Notes: generated by a model not told the origin, from the sequence alone. A DNA stretch of 7,853 bases from Oligoflexus sp. (GCA_030151925.1 JASLCY010000604.1:1-7853), one strand, 5' to 3'; shown: positions 1-5,953, numbered from the stretch's first letter. A program made the numbers and translations.

Positions 1-135
1 CTTGCAGATGATGCGAGCCTTCGCTTTACGGCCTTTCTCGACACAAAGATCGGTCGTCCAATCGCCGTAACCCCAGTCTTCCTCCAGAGCTCGTTCGATG
101 ATGGGTTCGATCTGAATACCGTGCAATTCATGCAT
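1..135 (-). CDS. nadC: Nicotinate-nucleotide pyrophosphorylase (quinolinate phosphoribosyltransferase), 5' part only
   Basis: Reading leftwards from an ATG at 135-133, 45 codons stay open to the window edge, so only the N-terminus is present. The peptide contains ALEEDWGYGDWTTD followed by a stretch ending KAKARIICK. This matches the hallmark N-terminal pattern of NadC (AL.ED...GD.TT, then an Ala/Arg strand). NadC is a cytoplasmic enzyme that joins quinolinate and PRPP to give nicotinate mononucleotide and CO2 in de novo NAD synthesis. The start is supported by AGGGG about seven bases upstream (minus strand). The gene lies 54 bases downstream of the response regulator and could be read from the same promoter, but a hairpin with a U-tract separates them and covers this ribosome binding site. 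The catalytic part lies outside the window, so the call rests on the N-terminal motif alone. Confidence 0.88.
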   Translation of the reverse strand, partial: MHELHGIQIEPIIERALEEDWGYGDWTTDLCVEKGRKAKARIICK

Positions 136-176
136 AAAAAAGCCCCTAAAAGCTACGAAGTGAACCGAGGGACTTT
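136..176 (-). terminator. Terminator-like hairpin covering the nadC ribosome binding site
   Basis: On the minus strand, AAAGTCCCT (176-168) can pair with AGGGGCTTT (147-139) as nine pairs including one G-U. The loop is 20 bases, and three further T follow, making a run of six T after the GGGGC. It begins about 13 bases after the response regulator stop codon, where an intrinsic terminator would be expected. The 3' arm contains the AGGGG taken as the nadC Shine-Dalgarno sequence. It may be a leaky terminator between the two genes, a structure that hides the nadC ribosome binding site, or both. The long loop makes it weaker than a classical terminator. Confidence 0.45.
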
Positions 177-189
177 GCTCGAAACCAGT

Positions 190-1128
190 CTATTTGTCAA
201 CGAGGAGCCTTGAGCGTTCTTGACTAAGACGGTCAATTTCGCGGCCCAAATACTCCCGAGCTATCTCGGCAAAGTGCTTCCGGCAATATTCCTCAACAGT
301 CTGGCGCACCAAACGGGTCATTTCCTCACGCAGCATGGGTTCGAGCATGCCGTTCAAAGGCGAGGCCGCGTAGGCCTCCGGTTCCATGCCGCGCTCGAGG
401 GCATTCTCGTCCGCCAGCGTAAAACCACCGGCTTTCGCGGTCGCGCTCCCCTGCGGCTGCGCGTACTGCGGATGATATTCCTGGGCCTTGGCGGCGTTGG
501 TGCTGTCTTCGAAACCAAGGTCGAACGACTCTTCGACCAGCGGCCGGCCCAGCGCGGGCGAAGGCGGCACGGGCGGAACGCTCAATCCCGGCGCCGCCGC
601 GATCTGCGTCTTGGTCTGCTCGCGCGCGTCGTCGGAACGTCCGAACGCGCTGGCCGCCGCCGGCGACGCGCCGAAGGCTTTCGCGCCCTGCTGCTGCGCG
701 GCCGCGAATCCGCTCGCCGGCGCCGCGTCCTCATCCTCTTCCTCCGTTTCGAAACGATGCGGGATCGTCCGGCCCAAAGCCTGGCGGGTGACCGCGATCA
801 ATTGCGCGGCATCGAAGGGCTTCTTGAGGAAATGCTGGAATCCCGCGCTCCGGAACTGGGCTTCGTCGATGTGATCGTAGCTGCCCTCGAGGATGACGAA
901 CGCCGATTGCGGCGAGGTCTGCTGCAGGCGCGAGAAGTCGCTCACGCTCTGCACGCCGGCCAGCGCCGCGTCCGCGATCACGAGGCTGGCCGCGCTCCGC
1001 GAGAGCTCGCGCAGCGCCTCCTGGCAGGAGTCCGCTTCCGTGATGGCCACGTCGTAGTCTTGGAACGCGAGCTTGATCACGCGTTGGATCGTTGCGGAAT
1101 CGTCGATGACCAGCCAGCGTTCTGCCAT
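190..1128 (-). CDS. Response regulator: receiver domain, disordered linker, C-terminal helical tail
   Basis: The 312-residue protein starts with a CheY-like receiver domain (about residues 4-118). It has the acidic pair D9-D10, the candidate phospho-acceptor D53 after a hydrophobic strand (SLVIAD), and K103-P104 in LKKPFD. The position usually held by the Ser/Thr switch (after VIL, residue 81) is Glu, followed by G-S. Residues about 125-250 are Ala/Gly/Gln/Glu-rich and probably disordered. The last 55 residues form a charged helix (LEPMLREEMTRLVRQTVEEY and onward). This resembles the tail of a group of myxobacterial and other former deltaproteobacterial response regulators that have no DNA-binding or enzymatic output. 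It is probably a cytoplasmic phosphorylation-controlled protein-protein switch; partner kinase and target are not visible. The ATG at 1128 has AGGAG six bases upstream. nadC follows downstream. Confidence 0.88.
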   Translation of the reverse strand: MAERWLVIDDSATIQRVIKLAFQDYDVAITEADSCQEALRELSRSAASLVIADAALAGVQSVSDFSRLQQTSPQSAFVILEGSYDHIDEAQFRSAGFQHFLKKPFDAAQLIAVTRQALGRTIPHRFETEEEDEDAAPASGFAAAQQQGAKAFGASPAAASAFGRSDDAREQTKTQIAAAPGLSVPPVPPSPALGRPLVEESFDLGFEDSTNAAKAQEYHPQYAQPQGSATAKAGGFTLADENALERGMEPEAYAASPLNGMLEPMLREEMTRLVRQTVEEYCRKHFAEIAREYLGREIDRLSQERSRLLVDK

Positions 1129-1134
1129 GGGGTT

Positions 1135-1139
1135 CTCCT
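1135..1139 (-). promoter_or_regulatory. Ribosome binding site of the response regulator
   Basis: AGGAG on the minus strand lies six bases before the ATG at 1128-1126, which fixes that start. Confidence 0.7.
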
Positions 1140-1164
1140 GAGCTCGGGTGGACCTTCGGAGAGT

Positions 1165-1173
1165 ATTCTAGCA
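1165..1173 (-). promoter_or_regulatory. Extended -10 promoter for the response regulator
   Basis: TGCTAGAAT on the minus strand is an extended -10 element (TGn plus TAGAAT, five of six matches to TATAAT). No good -35 hexamer is visible at 16-18 bases. It lies after the terminator of the upstream gene and about 37 bases before the ATG, giving a predicted short leader of roughly 30 bases. The same nine bases occur before the 924-residue gene. Confidence 0.5.
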
Positions 1174-1198
1174 GAAATGGGAGGGGCGGCCTCATAAC

Positions 1199-1226
1199 AA
1201 AAAACCGCGGGCTCGGGGCGCCGCGG
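1199..1226 (-). terminator. Intrinsic terminator after the 101-residue gene
   Basis: On the minus strand CCGCGG (1226-1221) pairs with CCGCGG (1210-1205), with additional inner GC pairs around a CCCGA loop and one bulged base. Six T (1204-1199) follow directly. This is a classical GC stem plus U-tract, about 33 bases after the stop codon at 1260. Confidence 0.85.
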
Positions 1227-1259
1227 CGAAGATCGTTTGTCGACGTGGAGAACAGGGAT

Positions 1260-1565
1260 TCAGCAGGCTTTGCGCGTCTCGAGCTTGGCCGTGACGGCGA
1301 CGAGTATCAGCTGGCGGACGTGGCTGGTGTTTTCTTTGATCGCGCGGCAGATGAGGTGGTAGTCATCCCAGGTGAAGTGCGAAACGCGTTTCTCGCTGTT
1401 CAATTCCTTGAAGCACTTCATGCGCAGGTTTTCGAGGTACACGGCTTTGGATTCGTAGAGGCTCTTGAGGGTTTCAGCGTCGAGGCCTTCGGCAAGGATA
1501 GGTTTGATGAGTTCGCCCATGATCTCGCGGTAGGTCTCGTAGTCAGTCGCCCTATACTCAGCCAT
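1260..1565 (-). CDS. Small helical protein of unknown function (101 aa)
   Basis: I do not recognise this family. The chosen start is the ATG at 1565, because GGGAG lies six bases upstream; a TTG eight codons further out (1589) has no such support. The product begins MAEYRATDYETYREIMGELI, is rich in Glu, Lys, Leu and Tyr, and appears almost entirely alpha-helical. It has no signal peptide, membrane segment or obvious catalytic motif. Features of note are a central KRVSHFTWDDYHLICRAIKE segment and a C-terminal Cys. It is probably cytoplasmic. It forms its own unit: a candidate promoter lies at 1596-1624 and an intrinsic terminator at 1199-1226. The gene runs divergently from the RdgC-like gene. 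Its codon use looks like that of its neighbours, and the clear ribosome binding site and terminator argue that it is real. Confidence 0.75.
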   Translation of the reverse strand: MAEYRATDYETYREIMGELIKPILAEGLDAETLKSLYESKAVYLENLRMKCFKELNSEKRVSHFTWDDYHLICRAIKENTSHVRQLILVAVTAKLETRKAC

Positions 1566-1571
1566 TTTTAG

Positions 1572-1576
1572 CTCCC
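1572..1576 (-). promoter_or_regulatory. Ribosome binding site deciding the start of the 101-aa gene
   Basis: GGGAG on the minus strand lies six bases before the ATG at 1565-1563 and favours this start over the in-frame TTG at 1589. Confidence 0.65.
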
Positions 1577-1595
1577 TGCTAACTTCCAAAGCTCT

Positions 1596-1624
1596 GTAAT
1601 ATCCTTGTCGTCCTCCGCCAACAA
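1596..1624 (-). promoter_or_regulatory. Candidate promoter for the 101-aa gene
   Basis: On the minus strand TTGTTG (1624-1619) and TATTAC (1601-1596) are separated by 17 bases. They match the sigma-70 consensus at three and four of six positions. The match is modest and rests mainly on spacing and location. Confidence 0.3.
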
Positions 1625-1717
1625 AACTTAAGAGAGCCCTTAGAAACCGCCTTTAGACATAGCGCAAATTTTCCCGAATCCAACTGTGACATCAAGCGGT
1701 TTGGGCTCGAAGGATTC

Positions 1718-1746
1718 TTGCTTCGCCGGCAGGGAGGGGTTAGACT
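1718..1746 (+). promoter_or_regulatory. Candidate promoter for the RdgC-like gene
   Basis: TTGCTT (1718-1723) and TAGACT (1741-1746) are 17 bases apart, matching consensus at three and four positions. Transcription would start near 1753, giving a leader of about 36 bases. The -10 hexamer lies inside the hairpin at 1731-1750, so promoter and terminator readings of this stretch compete. Confidence 0.3.
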
Positions 1747-1754
1747 CCCTTTTT
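1731..1754 (+). terminator. Terminator-like hairpin upstream of the RdgC-like gene
   Basis: AGGGAG (1731-1736) pairs perfectly with CTCCCT (1745-1750) around an eight-base loop and is followed by TTTT, five T in all counting the stem end. It has the form of a plus-strand intrinsic terminator, 35 bases before the ATG. No plus-strand gene is visible upstream for it to terminate. It could attenuate a longer leader, end a short RNA, or be fortuitous. The rest of 1566-1788 shows only the divergent promoter candidates and no gene. Confidence 0.4.
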
Positions 1755-1788
1755 GCCATTCATCCCAGAACCTCCCTTGGAGCAAAGC

Positions 1789-2460
1789 ATGGGCTTTCAG
1801 AACGGAAGTTTCTCCCTGACCCGCTATCGGGTGATAGGCCGCGAAAAGCGTTTGAGCGTCGGCGAGCTCAACAAGAAGTTCGCGCCCTACCAGGCGAAGA
1901 GCCTCAAACTCCAAAACGCGACGCAGGAGCTCGAATTCGGTTGGGTGCTGCCTGATAATCCCGAACTCGACGACCGGCAGGCGAGCGAGGATAACTGGAC
2001 CCTGAGCGACTGCCTCTATGAGGACGGCATCCTGCTCCGCATCCGCGTCGAGAAACGCACGGTTCCGACTCAGCTGCTCAACATCGTGGCAAAACGGCGT
2101 TGGCAAGAAACCCAGACGCAGCAGGACTCCGAGGAGCCCGAGCGCGTGCTGAAGAAGCAGATCGTCGATGAGGTGAAGGACGAGCTGCTGCGCATGAGCC
2201 TGCCCTCCCTGAGTTTCATCGACGCTTTCTGGAAGGATCAGGAAGACGTTATCTATTTGTTCTCGCAAGGGAAATCAGCGCGCGAGTGCTTTGAGGACCT
2301 GTTCCGCAAGAGCTTCGGCACGGCCCATGACCTCACGCTCGTGCGTATTCTCCCGCCGGTGCTCGGCCTCGATGTTTGGAATGGCGAACAGGGCGAAATC
2401 CTGGATAAGATCCGGCAGACTTTGCCGGGCGAGATGACGGCGGAGATTGAAACTTCTTGA
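1789..2460 (+). CDS. RdgC-like recombination-associated protein (short form, 223 aa)
   Basis: The 223-residue product resembles RdgC in order and spacing of motifs. There is an N-terminal strand (GSFSLTRYRVIG) and a Gly-Trp at 51-52 (EFGWVLP), followed by a strand ending in basic/Glu residues (ILLRIRVEKRTVP). A helix similar to the RdgC KDEVL segment (VDEVKDELLRMSLPS, about 126-140) comes next. After it are an aromatic-rich strand (FIDAFW, YLFS) and ECFEDLFRKSFG, like the LLRKSLG motif of E. coli RdgC. RdgC is a ring-forming DNA-binding protein that restrains RecA filament activity. The E. coli protein is about 300 residues; this one ends some 80 residues earlier, so part of the C-terminal region is missing or replaced. 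ATG 1789 has GGAG six bases upstream; an upstream in-frame TTG (1753) overlaps the hairpin and has no ribosome binding site. Family assignment is by motif reading; the exact function is inferred. Confidence 0.7.
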   Translation: MGFQNGSFSLTRYRVIGREKRLSVGELNKKFAPYQAKSLKLQNATQELEFGWVLPDNPELDDRQASEDNWTLSDCLYEDGILLRIRVEKRTVPTQLLNIVAKRRWQETQTQQDSEEPERVLKKQIVDEVKDELLRMSLPSLSFIDAFWKDQEDVIYLFSQGKSARECFEDLFRKSFGTAHDLTLVRILPPVLGLDVWNGEQGEILDKIRQTLPGEMTAEIETS

Positions 2461-2497
2461 TCGCCTAACGACGAATTTCGATGTAAACACTTAGCTT

Positions 2498-2503
2498 TAG
2501 AAT
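2498..2503 (+). promoter_or_regulatory. Candidate -10 element for the methyltransferase gene
   Basis: TAGAAT lies 27 bases before the ATG at 2531, with a weak TTTCGA (2476-2481) 16 bases upstream. It would give a leader of about 20 bases. The hexamer is the one found at two other promoters in this window. Confidence 0.4.
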
Positions 2504-2515
2504 TTCAGCCTGAAT

Positions 2516-2522
2516 GAGGGAG
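2516..2522 (+). promoter_or_regulatory. Ribosome binding site deciding the methyltransferase start
   Basis: GAGGGAG is followed eight bases later by ATG 2531. The ATG at 2525 is only two bases away and the GTG at 2522 overlaps it, so 2531 is the best-placed start. Confidence 0.6.
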
Positions 2523-2530
2523 TGATGGAA

Positions 2531-3133
2531 ATGACAGAAGGCGCAGTCGCACCGGCGAGAGACCTCAACGTGCGCATCGGAGAGTGGTTCTTCAAATCGC
2601 GGGACTATACGCCGATCCCTCTCATCCTTCTTCTTCTCGTCTACGGCCAACCGACGGCGCTGACCGCGACGCTCGGTTTTATGCTCATCAACTTCGGCGA
2701 GCTCTTCCGCATTTACAGCGTGGCGTTCATCGGGACCGTATCGCGGACCCGCAGCCACAGCACGGGCCAGAAGCTGATCACCACCGGGCCTTTCGCTTTC
2801 GTGCGCAACCCGCTTTATGTCGGTAACTTCGGTATCACGGCCGGCTTCGCGCTCTTCGGCGGCGTGGTTTGGCTGTTCGCGGCGACCGTCGTGCTCTTCT
2901 GCGTGCAGTACCACTTCATCGTGCGTTTTGAGGAGAATTTGCTGATCGATCGTTTTGGGCAGGATTATGCAGATTTCTGTCGTACGACGCCTCGTTGGGT
3001 TCCGCAGCGTCTGCCGAAGCTCGAAGAGATCGAGTGGCCGGACAACTTCTCGGCTTCGCTGAAGAGCGAGAAGAGGACTCTCACGACGATCTTCGCTCTC
3101 CTGATCATCCTGGCCGTCCGCGGCCTGTTCTAA
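2531..3133 (+). CDS. Integral membrane methyltransferase, isoprenylcysteine/phospholipid methyltransferase type
   Basis: The 200-residue protein carries the C-terminal signature of the ICMT/PEMT-like membrane methyltransferases. The core is LITTGPFAFVRNPLYVG (82-98), followed by a hydrophobic segment (about 100-125), FEEN (133-136), FGQDYADF (142-149) and PRWVP (154-158). In this family these elements bind S-adenosylmethionine and form the active site at the membrane face. Hydrophobic segments lie at about 29-55, 100-127 and 181-198, the last being an extra C-terminal helix. Bacterial members methylate various lipids or lipid-linked substrates, and the substrate cannot be read from the sequence. 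No prenyltransferase, polyketide synthase or phospholipid gene lies nearby. The gene begins 70 bases after the RdgC-like gene with its own candidate -10 element and converges on the 924-residue gene. The start at 2531 is set by the GAGGGAG ribosome binding site; 2525 or 2522 remain possible. Confidence 0.85.
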   Translation: MTEGAVAPARDLNVRIGEWFFKSRDYTPIPLILLLLVYGQPTALTATLGFMLINFGELFRIYSVAFIGTVSRTRSHSTGQKLITTGPFAFVRNPLYVGNFGITAGFALFGGVVWLFAATVVLFCVQYHFIVRFEENLLIDRFGQDYADFCRTTPRWVPQRLPKLEEIEWPDNFSASLKSEKRTLTTIFALLIILAVRGLF

Positions 3134-3137
3134 TCTA

Positions 3138-3172
3138 AGAGCCTATCCGAAAACCTTCGGAGACAAGGCTCT
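3138..3172. terminator. Nested hairpin between convergent genes
   Basis: AGAGCCT (3138-3144) pairs with AGGCTCT (3166-3172), and inside it TCCGAA (3146-3151) pairs with TTCGGA (3156-3161) around AACC. It lies in the 37-base gap between converging genes, and its right arm enters the stop codon of the minus-strand gene. Neither strand has a U-tract after the stem. It is probably a bidirectional 3'-end structure, but not a canonical intrinsic terminator. Confidence 0.5.
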
Positions 3173-5945
3173 AAGCGAGCAGGGCGAATAATAGAGGGTC
3201 TTCGCGACGAACCAGACGATCGCAGAAGGCCTGACTGCCCTCTTCCTCCCGCCAGTGCCAGCCCTCGAGACCCAACTTCGCCCAGACCTTCACCAGGTAG
3301 GGATAACTTTCACGATACCAACGCATATCGAGCTCGAAGCGCAGGAGATCGCGCATCACGCTGAGCGCGCGCCTGTGCTGATGCCGCGCCGTGAGAAGGT
3401 CGAGATGATGCGTGTAGAGGTTGATGCCTTCGTCCTGCATGCCGAGCGCTTCGAGCAGTTGATGCGTCGCCATGGGGTCGAGTTCTTCGAAGAGCCACTC
3501 GGAGACGGCGAGATAGCTTTCTTCGGTGACCGGACTCATGACGAACTGCAGCAGGCGATCGAGCGTTTTCTGCACGAGAGGCGTCTCGGTCTTCGCGTGC
3601 AGAAGGCGTTTGACGAAGTCCACGCCCTGCATCCGCGAGATCTGGATAGCCGAGGATGCGTTGAGGCGCTCTTGGAAAAGTTCCCAGGTCTCGAGCATCG
3701 CAGGTTTTGCGGATGCGGTCGGCTGCAGGTTCTCTTCGCGATGGAGCGAGGCCTCGGCTTCCGCTTCTTCGAGCGCGAAGTCCAGCTCCGGCTCGTGCAT
3801 CGGGATGGAAGCGACCAGGGTCGCGGCGGCGGCCGGGGCCACGGTCATCGACTCCGGACGCGGAACGACTTTCACTTCGACCCGGGTTTCGCCCTGAGGT
3901 TCGGGTTTCGCCTCGACCTTCGGTTCGGCTTTAGGCTCGGCCTTGACCTCAACGCCGGCTTCGACCTTCGGTTCGGCTTTGAGCTCGATCGTGGTCTTGG
4001 GTTCGGGCGCGATATCGTTCTTCGTCTGTTCGTCATCGGCGAACATATCGAGCGTATAATCGGCGACGGGTTCTTCATCGAGCGCAGGCTTCACCGCACC
4101 AGCCGCCTGGCTGGGAGCCGCTTCGGTTTCGGATCCGAAACTGAGGAACGGCATTCCCACATTGGTTCCGAGCGCAGCGAAAGGATCGGCCAGCGCATCA
4201 GCCGTCGTTCCGGAAGATGCGTCCCGAGCCGGATTCTCATCGTCCGCGTCATCGCCGAGGGCGAAGAGCGAAACGGAGGATTTTGCGGGTTTTATCGGTG
4301 CTTTCGCTTCTTCCGCCTGAGGCAGCGCCTCGTTCACCGTGTCTTCGTCCGCGCTGAGTTCAAACGAACTGGCATTGCCGCTCTGGAACATAAGGGAGGC
4401 ATGCGAACGATCGGGATCGAAGTTAGGGGTGCTGGCGCTGGCTCGCATATTCGCCAGAGTCTCGCGCGTCAGGGCCGGAAGGTCTTCGTCGTCATCCGGC
4501 AGCACCATGAAATTGGGGCCGGAATTCACCGGTAGGTCCACATCCTGGATGCTCTTGGCGGAAGCGGCCGCGAGATCGGTCTGGTCCTTGCTCTCGTTCA
4601 GCTTCTCCAGAGAGAGGAGCATCGTGCGTTCACCGGGACGGCGCGGCGCGTCCTGCTGCGGGACTTCCTCATCATCATCGTCGGGTTGGAAGAACGGCTG
4701 CGGTTCGTATTGCTCGTCGATCTCGGGCGAAGGCGTCGTATAGAAATGCTGTTCGGGCAGATCCTTCAGACCTTCTTCGCCAGCGCCTTTGGCGCCGGCT
4801 TCGGCCGCTGAGGGATTGCGCTTCGTGTATTCGATCGCAAACGAACCCTGATCGTCTTCATCATCATCCTGCGGCTGAGGAGCGGGAGCCGGTTTCGCAG
4901 CTGCGGGCGCCGGGACGGGCTTGGCGGCCGCGGGAGCTGGCGCCGGTTTGCTGGGAGCCGGAGCCTTGGCTTTGGGCGCCGGTTCCTCTTTGCTTTTGGC
5001 AACGCTTTTGCCGGGCGCTTTCGAAGCCGGAGCGGCTGCCGCCGGCCCGAGTTTTTGAGCGAGGAAGGGCGAGACCTGCGTTTCGCCTTCCAGATCGGTC
5101 TCATTCGAGAGGCTCGATTCATTCGCCGAGGCGAATGCGGGCGCATTCGCGGCCGGCGCGGCTACCGCAGTATGGAAATCATTCGCGACCGGCGGTGCTT
5201 CGACGGCTTGAGGCGCAGGTTTCGGCGCCGGAGCGGCAGCGGCCGGCGCTGCCGAGGCTTTCGGGGCATTGCGCGTCATCTTCCGCGATGCGGGTTTCTC
5301 CGCTTCCGCTGTCTTGAGGGGTTCGATCTTCGTCGCCAGCGACTTGAACTCGTCGCTCGGGAAGGACGGAATAGGTTTTATCTCAAGCCCGGGTGAAGGC
5401 TCTTGCGTCTTCATGGGGCGCGCGGGGTCGCGCGCGTTTTCGAGCGCCTGCTGCGCTTCCGGAGAAGGAGCGGAATGAGTCGGTTCGTTATTCTCGCCGA
5501 AATCAAGCGGCACCGGGTCTTTGACCGGCGCACCCGGTTTCGAGGCGGGACGCGGCGCGCTGCGAGCCGGAGCGGCTGATGGCTTCGCCGGGCGGTTTGC
5601 AGGATCCGCGATGGTGCCCGACGCGAGTTTGTTGATCTCTTCGCGCACGAGGGCGGCGTTTTCCGTTCGGCCGAGATTGATGAAACAGGATTCGACGTCC
5701 TTCAGGGCGCCGACCTCGTATTCGGTCGTGAGTTTTTCCTTGCGCGCTTCCTGGAGCTCCACATAGGCCGCTTTCAGGGCCGCATAGGGATTGCTCTTCA
5801 GGAGGAGGCCCACCAGCTTCTTCAAGTAAAGAATGCGGTCGACGCCTTCTTCTTCCAGCGCGAGCGTCATGAAACGATCGATCAACGTTTCGTTGGTCGG
5901 TTTCGCCTCGATTCTTTTTAGGAATTCTTCAAGACCGCTTTTCAT
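3171..5945 (-). CDS. 924-aa protein of unknown function: helical ends joined by a long Ala/Pro/Lys/Glu-rich linker
   Basis: I do not recognise the family. Residues 1-112 form an amphipathic helical region (begins MKSGLEEFLKRIEAKPTNET), perhaps TPR-like. Residues about 113-745 are low-complexity and probably disordered: Ala/Pro/Lys-rich blocks, a doubled PAPAAAKP unit, repeated KAEPKVE-type units, and acidic patches (DDDEDD, PDDDDEEVP, LPDDDEDLP). Residues 748-924 form a second predicted helical domain (begins PAMLETWELFQERL) with many Trp, Leu and His residues and a hydrophobic end (DPLLFALLA). There is no signal peptide or membrane helix, so it is probably cytoplasmic. The layout suggests a scaffold or tether with two folded ends, which is inference. 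ATG 5945 has AGAGG eight bases upstream and a TGCTAGAAT promoter just before it. The gene stands alone, convergent with the methyltransferase and divergent from the lipoprotein gene. Confidence 0.85.
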   Translation of the reverse strand: MKSGLEEFLKRIEAKPTNETLIDRFMTLALEEEGVDRILYLKKLVGLLLKSNPYAALKAAYVELQEARKEKLTTEYEVGALKDVESCFINLGRTENAALVREEINKLASGTIADPANRPAKPSAAPARSAPRPASKPGAPVKDPVPLDFGENNEPTHSAPSPEAQQALENARDPARPMKTQEPSPGLEIKPIPSFPSDEFKSLATKIEPLKTAEAEKPASRKMTRNAPKASAAPAAAAPAPKPAPQAVEAPPVANDFHTAVAAPAANAPAFASANESSLSNETDLEGETQVSPFLAQKLGPAAAAPASKAPGKSVAKSKEEPAPKAKAPAPSKPAPAPAAAKPVPAPAAAKPAPAPQPQDDDEDDQGSFAIEYTKRNPSAAEAGAKGAGEEGLKDLPEQHFYTTPSPEIDEQYEPQPFFQPDDDDEEVPQQDAPRRPGERTMLLSLEKLNESKDQTDLAAASAKSIQDVDLPVNSGPNFMVLPDDDEDLPALTRETLANMRASASTPNFDPDRSHASLMFQSGNASSFELSADEDTVNEALPQAEEAKAPIKPAKSSVSLFALGDDADDENPARDASSGTTADALADPFAALGTNVGMPFLSFGSETEAAPSQAAGAVKPALDEEPVADYTLDMFADDEQTKNDIAPEPKTTIELKAEPKVEAGVEVKAEPKAEPKVEAKPEPQGETRVEVKVVPRPESMTVAPAAAATLVASIPMHEPELDFALEEAEAEASLHREENLQPTASAKPAMLETWELFQERLNASSAIQISRMQGVDFVKRLLHAKTETPLVQKTLDRLLQFVMSPVTEESYLAVSEWLFEELDPMATHQLLEALGMQDEGINLYTHHLDLLTARHQHRRALSVMRDLLRFELDMRWYRESYPYLVKVWAKLGLEGWHWREEEGSQAFCDRLVRREDPLLFALLA
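3913..3980 (-). repeat. 20-base direct repeat inside the linker of the 924-aa protein
   Basis: TCGACCTTCGGTTCGGCTTT occurs exactly at 3913-3932 and 3961-3980 (plus-strand reading), 48 bases apart, a whole number of codons. Both copies encode the same Lys-Ala-Glu-Pro-Lys-Val-Glu unit in the same frame, and related Glu-Pro-Lys units lie between and around them. This points to growth of the linker by in-frame duplication. Confidence 0.7.
4890..4949 (-). repeat. Ala/Pro/Lys tandem repeat in the linker of the 924-aa protein
   Basis: On the minus strand this segment encodes two copies of PAPAAAKP, flanked by further KPAPAP. The two copies use different synonymous codons at most positions, so the repeat is conserved at protein level rather than being a fresh DNA duplication. 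Confidence 0.6.
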
Positions 5946-5953
5946 GCCAATAA

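Noticed and set aside
220..1197. A 325-codon plus-strand open frame opposite the response regulator
   Set aside because: It is very Arg-rich, lacks domain motifs and ribosome binding site, and is explained as the antisense shadow of the well-supported response regulator.
1579..2268. A 229-codon minus-strand frame opposite the RdgC-like gene
   Set aside because: No family motif or ribosome binding site, and it overlaps a gene with clear RdgC-like motifs and the divergent promoter region.
3895..3990. Repeated segments as a possible CRISPR or tandem regulatory array
   Set aside because: The repeats are in frame with the linker coding sequence, encode Lys/Glu/Pro units, and have no regular spacer structure.
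3255..4535. A 426-codon plus-strand open frame opposite the 924-aa gene
   Set aside because: Its Phe/Arg/Gly-rich repeats are the complement of Lys/Pro/Glu-rich coding repeats on the minus strand; no start signal.
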